Positions 8,955-18,775 are shown, counted from the stretch's first letter. The stretch: 64,000 bases of DNA from Sphingomonas sp. (GCF_019635515.1 NZ_JAHBZI010000001.1:1612001-1676000), one strand, 5' to 3'. Notes: generated by a model not told the origin, from the sequence alone. Made by a program: numbers and translations.

Positions 8955-11119
8955 GCCGACTTCTTCTTGCGGCGCTTGAGCGAGAGCTTGGGCACGGGCT
9001 TGCGCGTCTTGAGCGCGGCGCCGCGGCCCGACAGCGACGGATTGGTCATGAAATAGCGGTGGAGGTTGAACGGTTCGTCACCGGCATCTTCGCGCCGATA
9101 GGTGCCGTCGCTCTGCAGCAGCCAGCTTTGCTCGTTGTCGAGCAGATTGGCCATCATCACCTGATCGAGCACCTGATCGTGGACGGTGCGGTTGAGGATC
9201 GGCAGCAGGAATTCGACGCGGCGGTCGAAATTGCGCTGCATCCAGTCGGCCGAGGAGACGAAGACCTTGGCGCCGATCGAAGGCAGGCCCCTGCCCGCGC
9301 CGAACGCGAAGATGCGGCTATGCTCCAGGAAACGCCCGACGATCGATTTGACGCGGATATTCTCCGACATGCCGGGCACGCCGGGGCGCAGGCAGCAGAC
9401 GCCGCGGACGATCAGGTCGATCTCGACCCCGGCATTGCTGGCCTCGTAGAGCTTCTCGATCACCGCGATATCGACGAGCGAGTTCATCTTCGCCCAGACC
9501 GCTCCGGGGCGGCCCTTGGCGACGTGCTGGATCTCGTCGTCGATCAGTTGGATCAACTGGTCGCGCAGATCGCGCGGCGAGATCGTCACCAGCTCAAGCC
9601 CCTCGGGCTCGACATAGCCGGTGACGTAATTGAAGATCTTGGCGGCATCGCGCCCGATGCGCGGATCGGCGGTGAAGAAGCTGAGATCGGTATAGATGCG
9701 CGCCGTCACCGGATGATAATTGCCGGTGCCGAAATGGCAGTAGGTGCGGAACGCCCCGGCCTCGCGGCGCACTACCATCGAGACCTTGGCATGGGTCTTC
9801 CAGTCGATGAAGCCATAGACGACTTGTACGCCGGCCCGCTCCAGCGCGGTCGCCCAATAGAGGTTCTGCTCCTCGTCGAAGCGCGCCTTTAGCTCGACCA
9901 CGGCGGTGACCGACTTGCCGGCTTCGGCGGCGGCGATCAGCGCATTGATCACCGCCGATTGCTTGCCGGCGCGGTACAGCGTCTGCTTGATCGCGACGAC
10001 ATCCGGATCCGCCGCCGCCTGGTTGAGATAGGCGATGACGACGTCGAAGCTTTCATACGGGTGATGGACGATGATGTCCTTGGCCCGGATCGCCGCGAAG
10101 CAGTCGCCGCCATATTCGCGGATCCGCTCGGGGAAACGCGGCGTGTAGGGCGAGAATTTGAGATCGGGCCGCCCTTCCTCGACCAGCATCGCCAGATCGC
10201 CGATGCCAAGGAAACCGCCGGTCTCGGTGAGGAGCGCTTCGCTGCCGCCCAGCTCTTCGAGCAGCACCGCCTCCAGCTCGGGGGCGATCGATTCCTCCAT
10301 TTCGAGGCGGATCACCCTGCCCTTGCGGCGGCGCTTGATCGCGGTGCGGAAGGTCAGGACGAGATCCTCGGCCTCCTCCTCGATCTCGATATCGCTGTCG
10401 CGCAGCACCCGGAAGGTGGCCGAGCGCAGCACGTCGTATCCGGGGAACAGCAGATGCGAGAAGCGCTTGAGCACCGTCTCCACCGCGACATAGCGCGCCG
10501 GTTCGCCGGGGAGGCGCACGAAGCGCGGCATCGTCGTCGGCAGCAACACCAGTTCGCGGATCGGTTCCTTGTCCGAACGGCGAACGAGATCGAAGATCAC
10601 GCTCGATCCCTGATTGGGGATGAACGGAAACGGATGCGCCGGATCGAGCGCCTGCGGGGTCAGGATCGGAAAAATCTGTTCCCGGAAATGGCCCATCAGC
10701 CATTCCTCGGTCTCGGCGCCGATCTCGTCGGGTTCGAGCACCGATATCCCGGCCAAGACAAGGTCGGCGCGGATTTCGTTCCACACCGCCTGCTGGCTGT
10801 CGGCGAGGTCGCCGGCCTCCTCGATGATCGCGGCGAGCTGCTGCGCCGGGGTCAGCCCGTCGGCCGAGCGCACCTCGACCTTCTGGAGCATCTGCCCCAT
10901 CAACCCAGCGACCCGGACCATGAAGAATTCGTCGAAATTCGATCCCGATATCGACAGGAATCGCAGCCGTTCGAGCAGGGGGTGCGCGGGATTGGTGGCT
11001 TCCTCCATCACCCGGCGATTGAAGGTGAGCCAGCTCAGTTCGCGATTAAAATAACGATTTCCGGTGCTTGCCGGAACCAGTGCCTCTTCCACGACGCGCT
11101 TTCTCGAAACTTTCGCCAT
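8951..11119 (-). CDS. ppk1: Polyphosphate kinase 1
   Basis: PPK1 polymerises the gamma phosphate of ATP into inorganic polyphosphate at the membrane. The 722-residue length and the domain order are standard: N-terminal helical domain beginning RYFNRELSWLTFNRRV, then a head domain, then two PLD-like domains. The histidine-rich segment CHFGTGNYHPVTARIYTD near residues 460-478 holds the catalytic-histidine region. A basic tail (KTRKPVPKLSLKRRKKK) ends the protein. It follows hdaA by 4 nt and overlaps ppx, forming a DUF2066-hdaA-ppk1-ppx run on the minus strand. Confidence 0.95.
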   Translation of the reverse strand: MAKVSRKRVVEEALVPASTGNRYFNRELSWLTFNRRVMEEATNPAHPLLERLRFLSISGSNFDEFFMVRVAGLMGQMLQKVEVRSADGLTPAQQLAAIIEEAGDLADSQQAVWNEIRADLVLAGISVLEPDEIGAETEEWLMGHFREQIFPILTPQALDPAHPFPFIPNQGSSVIFDLVRRSDKEPIRELVLLPTTMPRFVRLPGEPARYVAVETVLKRFSHLLFPGYDVLRSATFRVLRDSDIEIEEEAEDLVLTFRTAIKRRRKGRVIRLEMEESIAPELEAVLLEELGGSEALLTETGGFLGIGDLAMLVEEGRPDLKFSPYTPRFPERIREYGGDCFAAIRAKDIIVHHPYESFDVVIAYLNQAAADPDVVAIKQTLYRAGKQSAVINALIAAAEAGKSVTAVVELKARFDEEQNLYWATALERAGVQVVYGFIDWKTHAKVSMVVRREAGAFRTYCHFGTGNYHPVTARIYTDLSFFTADPRIGRDAAKIFNYVTGYVEPEGLELVTISPRDLRDQLIQLIDDEIQHVAKGRPGAVWAKMNSLVDIAVIEKLYEASNAGVEIDLIVRGVCCLRPGVPGMSENIRVKSIVGRFLEHSRIFAFGAGRGLPSIGAKVFVSSADWMQRNFDRRVEFLLPILNRTVHDQVLDQVMMANLLDNEQSWLLQSDGTYRREDAGDEPFNLHRYFMTNPSLSGRGAALKTRKPVPKLSLKRRKKKSA

Positions 11120-11123
11120 GGAC

Positions 11124-11729
11124 CTAGGGTTCGTCCGTTACAGTTAAGAGACAGGCCTCCGCCAGTGTGGCGCGCACAACCGGGATCGACAAGCGCTGTA
11201 CGCCCGCGCTTTCCAGCGTATCGGCAACGCGCAGGATGGCGATATGGCTGCGCTCGATCCGCGCCGCGATCCACGCGATCACATCCGGCTTGGCGTGGAG
11301 CAGATGGCGGGCGAAGGAGCGCTCGATCAATTGCGGCATCAGCTGATCGTCGGGCGGGCCGATCTCCAGCAGCGGCGATGCGGCGAGGCGCGAGCGCAGA
11401 TCGGGGAGCTTGACCGCCCATTCGGGCGGCGCGGCTTCGGCGACGATCAGCAGCGGCCGGCGATCGGCCTGGGCCCGGTTCCAGGCGTGGAAGACATCGG
11501 CTTCCTTCATCCGGTCGGCATCGTCGAGCATATCGCCGCCGCTTTTCGCCGCGAAGATTCGCGCGAGCAGGCTGCGCCCTGATTTGCGCGGGCCAACGAG
11601 CAGTGCCGCCATCACCGGCCAGGTCGCCCAGCGTTCGAGCTGATTGACTGCGCGGACGTTGGATTCGCCGATCAGGAATTCCGTCTCGCTCGCTTCGGGC
11701 AGCCCTAGCGGCAGGCGTAGCTGGCTCAT
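11124..11729 (-). CDS. hdaA: HdaA, DnaA-related regulatory inactivator
   Basis: This 201-residue DnaA-like AAA+ protein is predicted to work with the beta clamp to promote ATP hydrolysis by DnaA and so limit re-initiation of replication. The N-terminus [10 protein letters not shown] is a clamp-binding QLxLPL-type motif. It is followed by a degenerate P-loop (GPRKSGRSLLA) and a DnaA-like sensor region. I chose ATG 11729 because it exposes the clamp motif and overlaps the preceding gene by ATGA. The location next to ppk1 and a DUF2066 gene, close to purMN, resembles the hda neighbourhood in other Proteobacteria. Confidence 0.88.
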   Translation of the reverse strand: MSQLRLPLGLPEASETEFLIGESNVRAVNQLERWATWPVMAALLVGPRKSGRSLLARIFAAKSGGDMLDDADRMKEADVFHAWNRAQADRRPLLIVAEAAPPEWAVKLPDLRSRLAASPLLEIGPPDDQLMPQLIERSFARHLLHAKPDVIAWIAARIERSHIAILRVADTLESAGVQRLSIPVVRATLAEACLLTVTDEP

Positions 11730-12985
11730 TCGCCCTTCGGGACTGCCGTGGCGCTGGGTTGCGGCGTCGGCGCGGCCTGTGGACGGCGGATGCGCAGCAC
11801 GCCCACGCCTTCCTGCACTTGCCATCCACGCGCTTCGAGCGCCGCACGCAGGCTGCCGATCGGCCCGTCATAGGTGACGCGCATCACCGAAATGCCGCCG
11901 AGCGCGAGGCTGGTGGTGCTCGACGCGCGCACGCCGGGAATGGCGCGCATCGCCGTTTCGGAGGCGTTGAGCGCGTTGACGGTGGGGGTATCGACCTGAA
12001 CCGTGAAGCTCGATCCGCTCTCGACCGTCGGGGTCGGGGTGGAGACCGCGGCGGTCTCGGCGTCACTCGGCTTTTCTTCCTCGGCCTTGGGCTCGGGCGG
12101 GCGGGTCGCCAGCAGGCGATCGGTGGCCAGCTCGCCGGTGGCAAGCGCGCTCTGGAAGGCCTTGTCGATCCGCGCGACGCCGGCATCGAGCAGCGCATCT
12201 AGCGAATCGCCATTGTCGACGCGCAGCGCGAAGCTGGCGATCGGTCGGCGATCTGGGCCATGATTGGCTGCGAACACGCCGACGATCGGCCCGCCGGGAT
12301 ATTCGCGGCGCAATTGCACCTCGGCGACCAGCACGTCGGTCGCGCCATATTGATCGAGCACGCTGCGCCACCAGTTGCGTCCGCGCCTGAGCGTCTGGCC
12401 GGCATTGATCAGCAGCGCATCGGGCCCGGTGCCGCGCGCGCGGACATAATCGACGGTGCTGCCACCGCTGCGGAAACGGTTCCACGCCCGCGCCCAGGCG
12501 GTGTCGCGCTCATAGACAATGCTCGCCCCGCCCGAGAATTCGAGCGGCACGAGCAGCATCGGCGCGGAGCGGCTCAGGGCGGTCGATACGCCGAGGATCG
12601 CGCCGGCCTTTTGCCGGTCGAACAGCACCCCCAGTGAGGCGATGTACCGGTTCGGTCCAATCTGTTCGCGTTCGACCACCACCGCGGTGACGATCGAATC
12701 GAGCGCCGAGTCGGAAAGGCTTGAGCTCTTGCCGGTCAGTTTCTGCGCCAGCATTTCCCAGCCCTTGCGCTGGGCCAGCCGCCAGCCGCCGAGGCGCGCG
12801 GCATCGGCGTTGCCGGCCTTCACGTCCACCGAAACGCCCGAAATCTCGAAGCTGCCCGAGGGATCGATGGGCACGGCGCTCCCGCCGGCATCCCCACCCT
12901 TCCCTTGCGCCAGTACGCCGCCCATGCCGGCGAGGGCCAGCGCGGTTGCGGCAGCGATGCTCAGGGAAATGCGCGAAACGGCCAT
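11726..12985 (-). CDS. DUF2066-type secreted protein
   Basis: The 419-residue product has a clear signal peptide (about residues 1-27, ending GGVLAQG). The rest is an exported alpha/beta protein of the DUF2066 type, named here on its resemblance and its position between purM and hda, where DUF2066 genes are found in many Proteobacteria. The biochemical role is unknown. A low-complexity Pro/Glu/Thr linker near residue 310 separates the main domain from a C-terminal domain of about 80 residues. ATG 12985 is preferred over the longer open frame because the signal peptide then sits at the N-terminus. It is divergent from purM, 64 nt apart. Confidence 0.7.
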   Translation of the reverse strand: MAVSRISLSIAAATALALAGMGGVLAQGKGGDAGGSAVPIDPSGSFEISGVSVDVKAGNADAARLGGWRLAQRKGWEMLAQKLTGKSSSLSDSALDSIVTAVVVEREQIGPNRYIASLGVLFDRQKAGAILGVSTALSRSAPMLLVPLEFSGGASIVYERDTAWARAWNRFRSGGSTVDYVRARGTGPDALLINAGQTLRRGRNWWRSVLDQYGATDVLVAEVQLRREYPGGPIVGVFAANHGPDRRPIASFALRVDNGDSLDALLDAGVARIDKAFQSALATGELATDRLLATRPPEPKAEEEKPSDAETAAVSTPTPTVESGSSFTVQVDTPTVNALNASETAMRAIPGVRASSTTSLALGGISVMRVTYDGPIGSLRAALEARGWQVQEGVGVLRIRRPQAAPTPQPSATAVPKGE

Positions 12986-13049
12986 GATTGCCGCCCTTTT
13001 GGCGAAGCGGGCGTGGAAATCCAAGCGCGTTGTGTCTAAGCGCTCCGCC

Positions 13050-14144
13050 ATGAGCGAACCCGAAGGCTATACCTACGCCCAGGCGGGCGTCTCCATCGCG
13101 GCCGGCAATGCCCTTGTCCGGGCGATTGGACCGCTTGCCAAATCCACTCGCCGCCCCGGCGCGGACGCCGATCTTGGCGGGTTCGGCGGACTGTTCGATC
13201 TCAAGGCGGCAGGGTTCAGCGATCCGTTGCTGGTGGCGGCCAATGACGGTGTCGGCACCAAGCTCAAGCTCGCCATCGATCATAATGCGCATGACGGCGT
13301 CGGCATCGATCTGGTGGCGATGTGCGTCAACGATCTGATCGTGCAGGGTGCAGAGCCGCTATTCTTCCTCGATTATTATGCCAGCGGAAAGCTCGATCCA
13401 GCGGTCGCCGAGCGGGTGATCGCGAGCATCGCCGAAGGGTGCCGTCAGGCCGGGTGCGCGCTGATTGGCGGCGAGACCGCCGAGATGCCGGGCATGTATG
13501 CGGCAGGCGATTACGACCTTGCCGGGTTCTGCGTCGGCGCTGTGGAGCGGACGCAGTTGCTCGACGGCACCGCGATTCGGCCGGGCGACGTGCTGCTCGG
13601 GCTGGCCTCGACCGGTGTTCATTCCAACGGTTTTTCGCTGGTCCGCCGCCTTGCCGCCGACAAGGGCTGGAAGATGGGCCGCCCGGCGGTGTTCGATCAG
13701 GAGCGCATCCTGATCGACACGCTGATGGCGCCCACCCGCATCTATGTGAAGAGCCTGTTGCCGCTGCTGCGCAAATCCATGATTCGCGGGCTGGCGCATA
13801 TCACCGGCGGCGGGTTGCTGGAGAATGTACCGCGCGTGCTGCCCGAGGGCTGCCATGCCCGGATCGATGCCGATGCCTGGCCTCTACCCCGGCTGATGGC
13901 GTTCCTGCAGGCGCAGGGGAATATCGAGTCCGAGGAGATGGCGCGGACCTTCAATTGCGGGATCGGGATGGTCGCGGTGGTGGCGCCGGATCAGGCGGAG
14001 GCAGTGAAGGCCGAGCTGGACGCGGCGGGCGAGACGGTGTTCACCATCGGCCTGGTCGAGACCGGTGAACGCGGCTGCACGGTGTTTGGCAAGACGGGGA
14101 CATGGAGTGCCCGCGCCGATTGGTCCGCCACCCATAATGGCTAG
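13050..14144 (+). CDS. purM: Phosphoribosylformylglycinamidine cyclo-ligase (AIR synthetase)
   Basis: PurM makes aminoimidazole ribotide from FGAM with ATP, the fifth step of purine synthesis. Family blocks are visible: [16 protein letters not shown] at the N-terminus, GFGGLFDL, the nucleotide-binding [23 protein letters not shown], and the GIGMVAVV segment near the end. ATG 13050 gives 364 residues and [13 protein letters not shown]; the longer open frame upstream is antisense to the DUF2066 gene. Its stop overlaps the purN start by 8 nt. Confidence 0.95.
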   Translation: MSEPEGYTYAQAGVSIAAGNALVRAIGPLAKSTRRPGADADLGGFGGLFDLKAAGFSDPLLVAANDGVGTKLKLAIDHNAHDGVGIDLVAMCVNDLIVQGAEPLFFLDYYASGKLDPAVAERVIASIAEGCRQAGCALIGGETAEMPGMYAAGDYDLAGFCVGAVERTQLLDGTAIRPGDVLLGLASTGVHSNGFSLVRRLAADKGWKMGRPAVFDQERILIDTLMAPTRIYVKSLLPLLRKSMIRGLAHITGGGLLENVPRVLPEGCHARIDADAWPLPRLMAFLQAQGNIESEEMARTFNCGIGMVAVVAPDQAEAVKAELDAAGETVFTIGLVETGERGCTVFGKTGTWSARADWSATHNG

Positions 14145-14715
14145 GCGCAAGCTCGGAATCCTGATCTCGGGACGCGGCTCGAACATGGCGGCATTGATCG
14201 AAGCGTCGCGCGCCGAAGACTGCCCCTATGAAGTCGCTCTCGTCGCCAGCGACAAGCCAGAGGCCCCCGGCCTGGCATGGGCGCGTGAACAGGGCATCGC
14301 GACCTTCGCGCATTCGCCCAAGGGCATTCCCAAGCCCGAATATGAAGCCGCGATCGACGCGGCGCTGCGCGAAGCGGGGGTCGAGGCGATCGCGCTGGCC
14401 GGCTATATGCGGCTCCTCTCCGACGATTTCGTCACCCGCTGGCGCGACCGGATCGTCAATATCCATCCCTCGCTGCTGCCCAAATACAAGGGTCTCGACA
14501 CCCATGCCCGCGCGCTGGCGATGGGCGATCAGAAGGCGGGCTGCACCGTCCATATCGTCACCGAGGAACTCGATGGCGGCTCGATACTCGGCCAGGCCGA
14601 AGTCCGTATCGAGGCGCGCGACACCGCCGAGACGCTTGCCGCGCGCGTGCTCGGCGAGGAACATCGCCTCTATCCGAAGGTAGTAGCAAAATGGCTGACC
14701 ACCTTGCCGCGCTAG
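14137..14715 (+). CDS. purN: Phosphoribosylglycinamide formyltransferase
   Basis: PurN transfers a formyl group from 10-formyl-THF to GAR in purine synthesis. The substrate loop [15 protein letters not shown] is near the N-terminus. The catalytic Asn-His pair sits in [17 protein letters not shown], and the catalytic Asp region is the later [10 protein letters not shown] block. ATG 14137 (192 residues) overlaps the purM stop. The longer frame would add a Pro-rich leader that lies inside purM. It forms a purM-purN-MmcQ/YjbR unit. Confidence 0.94.
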   Translation: MARRKLGILISGRGSNMAALIEASRAEDCPYEVALVASDKPEAPGLAWAREQGIATFAHSPKGIPKPEYEAAIDAALREAGVEAIALAGYMRLLSDDFVTRWRDRIVNIHPSLLPKYKGLDTHARALAMGDQKAGCTVHIVTEELDGGSILGQAEVRIEARDTAETLAARVLGEEHRLYPKVVAKWLTTLPR

Positions 14716-15053
14716 CCAAGGTCCGCGGGATCGCACTCGCCCTTCCGGAAGCCGAGGAGCGGCCCAGCCACGGCCAGGCGACCTTCTTCGCCGCGGGCAA
14801 GCAATTCGCCCAGTTCCGTCACGATCACCATGGCGACGGCCGCACCATCGTCGCGGTCAAGACCGCCGAGGAAGAGGATCTGGCGCTGATCGAAGCCGCA
14901 CCGGAGAGGTATTCGCGCGTCGCCTATTTCGGGCGCGGCTGGGTCGGCCTCAACCTCGCCGGCGAGCCGGACTGGGAGCATGTTGGCGATCGCATCGCGC
15001 GCAGCTGGGAACTCGCCGCTCCGCGCCGTCTGCTCGAAGCGGGCGGGCGCTAA
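14691..15053 (+). CDS. MmcQ/YjbR family DNA-binding-fold protein
   Basis: The 120-residue protein matches the MmcQ/YjbR family (CyaY-like alpha/beta fold). It has LALPEAEERPSHGQATFFAAGKQFAQF near the start and the typical RVAYFGRGWVGLNL segment in the middle. Some family members bind DNA; the physiological role is not established. The first 25 nt overlap the end of purN in another frame, so translation is probably coupled. A gap of 145 nt follows. Confidence 0.82.
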   Translation: MADHLAALAKVRGIALALPEAEERPSHGQATFFAAGKQFAQFRHDHHGDGRTIVAVKTAEEEDLALIEAAPERYSRVAYFGRGWVGLNLAGEPDWEHVGDRIARSWELAAPRRLLEAGGR

Positions 15054-15198
15054 CCGGGTAAACCCCGCATTTCCGTGCATTTCCAAGAGATTTCTAAGGA
15101 TATTTTGCGCTCCTGCCGGGTTTGAGCCCCCAGCAAGTTGCGAGCGGTTCCGAGAGTCGGCCCGCCCCGCGAAGCCGTTGTGCAACAGGGATCAGATC

Positions 15199-15381
15199 AT
15201 GGCGCAAACCTCTCATACCGAACCCGAGTCCGAGCCCGGAATCGCCACGGCGGAAGGCGGAATCGTGATGCTCGACGGCCCGAACGGCGTCGCGGTGAGC
15301 ATGACCGCCGAGGCGGCGGAGCAGACCGGCCGATCGCTGATCGCCGCCGCCGAACACGCATTCACCCAGAAAACCAGCTAA
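15199..15381 (+). CDS. Small acidic hypothetical protein
   Basis: A 60-residue soluble product: acidic N-terminus rich in Glu/Pro/Thr, then AEGGIVMLDGPNGVAVSMTAEAAEQTGRSL and a short Ala-rich helix. The core reads like a small protein with a turn (LDGPNGV) between two strands. I know no function. The start is set at ATG 15199, which has an AGGGA element 8 nt upstream; the longer open frame runs through the intergenic region. It precedes the EEP-fold gene by 43 nt and could be part of its transcript. Confidence 0.6.
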   Translation: MAQTSHTEPESEPGIATAEGGIVMLDGPNGVAVSMTAEAAEQTGRSLIAAAEHAFTQKTS

Positions 15382-15424
15382 TTCCCTTGCCCGCGCGCAC
15401 CCTGGCCCGCGATAAGGGGCCGCG

Positions 15425-16123
15425 ATGACTATCAAGGTCGCCAGCTACAATATGCGCAAGTCGATCGGCACCGATCGGCGCCGGCGGCCCGAGCGGACGC
15501 TCGCGGTGCTTGCCGAGATCGATGCCGATCTGATTGCGCTGCAGGAGGCGGATCGCCGCTTCGGCGCGCGGGCGGCGGTGCTCACCGATAATCTGCTCGG
15601 CGATCATGGCGCGTGGAAGGCGATCCCGTTCGGCATCCGCCAGCGTTCTTCTGGCTGGCACGGCAACTCGTTGCTGGTCCGCGCCGATGCGCAGGTGCTC
15701 GATTGCGAGGCGATCCACTTGCCGGCGCTCGAGCCGCGCGGCGCGGTGATGGCCGATGTCCGCGTGCGCGGTCAGGTGATCCGCGTCGTCGGTATGCACC
15801 TGGATCTGTCGGGGCTGTGGCGCCGGCGCCAGGCGCACGCGATCATCGCGCATCTGGCGGCGAGCATGCATCAATACCCGACGGTGCTGATGGGCGACCT
15901 CAACGAATGGAGCTCGGGCAGCGGTTGCCTGCGCGATTTCGCCAGTCATTTCGATTTCGCCGAGACCGGCAAGAGCTTCCACGCCCGCAAGCCGGTGGCG
16001 CGGCTCGACCGGATCATGGCGTCGCGCGATCTGAAATTCGCCGAGGCCGGAGTGCATGACAGTGCCGCGTCGCGCACCGCCTCCGATCATCTGCCGGTCT
16101 GGGCGACGGTGCAGCCCGCCTGA
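15425..16123 (+). CDS. Endonuclease/exonuclease/phosphatase (EEP) family protein
   Basis: The 232-residue protein has the DNase I-like EEP fold: KVASYNMRKSIG at the N-terminus with the conserved Asn, LIALQEADRRFG with the metal-binding Glu, GDLNEW with the Asp/Asn pair, and a terminal SDHLPVWA with the catalytic His. No signal peptide is seen, so it probably acts in the cytoplasm. Substrates in this superfamily range from DNA to phospholipids. Its TGA shares one base with the ATG of the patatin-like gene, which makes a lipid-related role worth considering; this is inference from adjacency only. Confidence 0.85.
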   Translation: MTIKVASYNMRKSIGTDRRRRPERTLAVLAEIDADLIALQEADRRFGARAAVLTDNLLGDHGAWKAIPFGIRQRSSGWHGNSLLVRADAQVLDCEAIHLPALEPRGAVMADVRVRGQVIRVVGMHLDLSGLWRRRQAHAIIAHLAASMHQYPTVLMGDLNEWSSGSGCLRDFASHFDFAETGKSFHARKPVARLDRIMASRDLKFAEAGVHDSAASRTASDHLPVWATVQPA

Positions 16124-18411
16124 TGTCGGAAGTACGCGACAAGGAGCTTCGCCTCGCGCTGGTCTGCTATGGCGGCATCAGCCTTGCCGTCTACATGCAC
16201 GGCATCACCAAGGAAGTGTGGCGCCTCGCCCGCGCGTCCGCGGCGGCGCGTGACGGCAATGGCCCGGACAGCATCTATCGCGAGCTGCTCGCCGAGATCA
16301 AGGAAAGCGCCGGAATCAACCTGCGCGTCATCGTCGATATCGTCTCGGGCGCCAGCGCTGGCGGGATCAATTCGGTGTTCCTGGCGCAGGCGATCGCCAC
16401 CGGCCAGTCGCTCGATCCGCTCACCGATCTGTGGATGGAGCATGCCGATGTCGAGGCGTTGCTCGAACCGCGCCAGGGGCCGTCGAACCGCTTCGCCAAG
16501 ATCTGGGCGACGCCGATCGCGTGGATGATCGCCAATCGCAGCAAGACCGTCGATGAGACTGTCGAGGAAGCGGCGCGCGACGAGGTTCGCCTCAAGCTCG
16601 AACGCTTTGTCCGTTCGCGCTGGTTCGAGCCGCCCTTCGGTGGCAAGCGGCTGCTCGGCACGCTGATCGACGCGCTCGATGCGATGGCCAATGGCCCGCA
16701 CGACAAGCCCTTGCTCCCGCCCGGCCAGCCGCTCGACCTGTTCGTCACCGTCACCGATTTCCGCGGCCATCCCGAAGCGCTGCGCCTCAATTCGCCGCCC
16801 GAAGTGATCGAGACCGAGCATCGACTGGTCGTGCCGTTCACCCATCACGGCAATCCGGGCGAGGCGTTCGCCGACAAGATCGGCCTCGCCTTCGCCGCCC
16901 GCGCCACCTCCAGCTTCCCCGGCGCCTTCCCGCCCTTCACCGTCGCGGAGATGGACGAGCTGCTCGCCGAACGCGGCGTCGAATGGGCGGGCCGCGATGC
17001 CTTCCTCGAGTGCGTCCTGCCCCAGCAATGGGCGAACAATCGCGCCGAAAAGGCGGTGCTGATCGACGGCTCGGTGCTCGCCAACGCCCCGTTCAAGCCG
17101 GCAATGGAGGCGCTGCGCGAACGCCCTGCCCGCCGCCAGATCGACCGCCGCTTCGTGTTCATCGACCCCTTCCCGCAGGCGCGCTTCGATTTCTATGGCG
17201 CGCAGACCGACAAGCCGGGCTTCTTCCAGACGATCATCGGCGCGCTTTCCGAACTGCCGCGCGAGCAGCCGATTCGCGACAATCTGGAGGCCATCGCCGA
17301 GCGTTCGGACAAGATCGAACGGATGCTGGCGATCGTCGCCGAGATCCGCGCCGAAGTCGAAACCCAAGTCGAGGCGCTGTTCGGCTATACGCTGTGGCTC
17401 GACTACCCGACGCCGAAGCGGCTCGCGGCATGGCGGCGCCGCGCCCAGATCACCGCCGCGGCCAAGGCCGGCTATGGCCATACCGCCTATGGCCTGCTCA
17501 AGGTCGATGGCGCGATCGATCGCATCTCGCGGCTGATCTACGCGATCGGCGACCGCCACGAACCGGAACGGTTGCGCGAGCTGCGCGAGGCGGTGGCGCA
17601 TGCGGTGCAGTCGCGCGGCGCCGACCGGTTCGGCGCGACGCTCTCCAACGGCGCCAGCCCGCAGACGCTCGAATTCCTGCGCGCCCATGATCTCGGTTTC
17701 CGCATCCGCCGGCTCCGGTTGCTCGCTCGCCGCCTCACCGACATCGATCTGCCCAGCAACCATGCCGAGCTTCAGCCGATGCGCGAGGCGATCTACGATT
17801 CGCTTGCCGCCTATCTCGATCTCAAGCGCGCCGACACCTTCGCGGACCTGCGCGACATGGCTCGCGGGCTGACCGACGATGCCGGGCCGATCCTCGATCT
17901 GATCGGCGAGCGGATGCGGCTGAAGGCGCTCGATATGGATACCGATGCGCGGCTGTCCGAAGGGTTCAGCGCGCTCTCCCGGGAGCTTCGCCGCCCGATG
18001 CTGCTCGCGCATCTCGGCTTCCCCTTCTTCGACATCGCCACCGTGCCCTTGCTTCAGGGCGAAGGCGTCGATGAGTTCGACCCGATCCGCGTCGATCGCA
18101 TCGCCCCCGACGACGCCTGCGCGATCCGAAGCGGCGGTGCCCCGGCAACGCTCAAGGGTATCCAGTTCAATGCGTTCGGCGCTTTTTTCAGCCGGGCCTA
18201 TCGCGAGAACGACTATCTCTGGGGCCGCCTCCACGGCGCCGACCGGATGATCGATATCGTCGTCTCCACCCTGCTCGCCGAATCGCGCCCGAATGAAGCG
18301 CGCATCGCCGCGATCAAGCGCGCCGCCTTCCTTGCGATCCTCGACGAGGAGCAGCCGCGCCTCAAGGCGATCCCCAAATTGTTCGAAGAGCTGCGCGCGG
18401 AGATCGGCTGA
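16123..18411 (+). CDS. Large patatin-like phospholipase-domain protein
   Basis: The 762-residue protein has an N-terminal patatin core: an oxyanion-type CYGGISLAVYMHG at about 15-27, the nucleophile elbow SGASAGGINS with S78, and the catalytic Asp in LIDGSVLANAPF (D315). About 430 further residues form a helical region of the DUF3376 type found with bacterial patatin-like proteins. Patatins hydrolyse acyl ester bonds of lipids. No signal peptide is seen. It is translationally coupled to the EEP gene upstream. The lapA-pyrF promoter lies just downstream, so this gene probably ends the transcript. Confidence 0.87.
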   Translation: MSEVRDKELRLALVCYGGISLAVYMHGITKEVWRLARASAAARDGNGPDSIYRELLAEIKESAGINLRVIVDIVSGASAGGINSVFLAQAIATGQSLDPLTDLWMEHADVEALLEPRQGPSNRFAKIWATPIAWMIANRSKTVDETVEEAARDEVRLKLERFVRSRWFEPPFGGKRLLGTLIDALDAMANGPHDKPLLPPGQPLDLFVTVTDFRGHPEALRLNSPPEVIETEHRLVVPFTHHGNPGEAFADKIGLAFAARATSSFPGAFPPFTVAEMDELLAERGVEWAGRDAFLECVLPQQWANNRAEKAVLIDGSVLANAPFKPAMEALRERPARRQIDRRFVFIDPFPQARFDFYGAQTDKPGFFQTIIGALSELPREQPIRDNLEAIAERSDKIERMLAIVAEIRAEVETQVEALFGYTLWLDYPTPKRLAAWRRRAQITAAAKAGYGHTAYGLLKVDGAIDRISRLIYAIGDRHEPERLRELREAVAHAVQSRGADRFGATLSNGASPQTLEFLRAHDLGFRIRRLRLLARRLTDIDLPSNHAELQPMREAIYDSLAAYLDLKRADTFADLRDMARGLTDDAGPILDLIGERMRLKALDMDTDARLSEGFSALSRELRRPMLLAHLGFPFFDIATVPLLQGEGVDEFDPIRVDRIAPDDACAIRSGGAPATLKGIQFNAFGAFFSRAYRENDYLWGRLHGADRMIDIVVSTLLAESRPNEARIAAIKRAAFLAILDEEQPRLKAIPKLFEELRAEIG

Positions 18412-18414
18412 GCA

Positions 18415-18443
18415 TTGGCAATGTGCGCGACCCCGCCTACACT
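18415..18443 (+). promoter_or_regulatory. Sigma70-like promoter for lapA-pyrF
   Basis: TTGGCA at 18415-18420 and TACACT at 18438-18443 are separated by exactly 17 nt and lie about 24 nt before ATG 18467. This is the only reasonable promoter-like pair in the short gap after the patatin-like gene. It is a motif match by eye and not proof of activity. Confidence 0.4.
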
Positions 18444-18466
18444 CGCACGCTACAAAGGGGTCTCGA

Positions 18467-18775
18467 ATGCGGTTTCTGAAGGTGTTGTTCTGGTTGTTGC
18501 TGGGCGGGCTCGTCGCGGGCTTTGTCATCTATAATGGCGATGAGCGGGTCAGCATCCATCTGTGGAGCGGCCTGATCGCCGATTTCAGCCTGCCGCTGCT
18601 GCTGGTCCTGACCTTCCTCGCCGGTTTGCTTCCCGCGGTGCTCGCTTATCACGCGCTGCGCTGGCGGATGCGCCAGCGGCTCGCGGGGCTTGAGCGCGCG
18701 CTCGCCGACCTGCGCACCGTCAATGCGCCGGTGGTGGTCGAGGAGCCGGTGGCGATCACCGAGCAACCGGCATGA
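18467..18775 (+). CDS. LapA-domain (DUF1049) inner-membrane protein
   Basis: The 102-residue protein has two hydrophobic segments (about residues 5-24 and 40-63) separated by a short loop containing NGDERVSIHLW. A basic, heptad-like helix (LRWRMRQRLAGLERALADLR) follows, as in LapA of the LPS assembly pair LapAB. It lies directly before pyrF, the same order as lapA-lapB-pyrF in enterobacteria but without lapB here. The start at ATG 18467 follows a promoter-like motif. It overlaps pyrF by ATGA. Confidence 0.78.
   Translation: MRFLKVLFWLLLGGLVAGFVIYNGDERVSIHLWSGLIADFSLPLLLVLTFLAGLLPAVLAYHALRWRMRQRLAGLERALADLRTVNAPVVVEEPVAITEQPA

Noticed and set aside
15095..15190. A tRNA T-arm-like or attachment-site-like stretch before the small acidic gene
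   Set aside because: The sequence does not fold into a cloverleaf, and the stem and loop do not match a GG-TTCRA-CC T-arm.
16087..18528. An 813-codon minus-strand open frame antisense to the patatin-like gene
   Set aside because: Shadow of the patatin-like gene, with no start-site signal and no recognisable domain.
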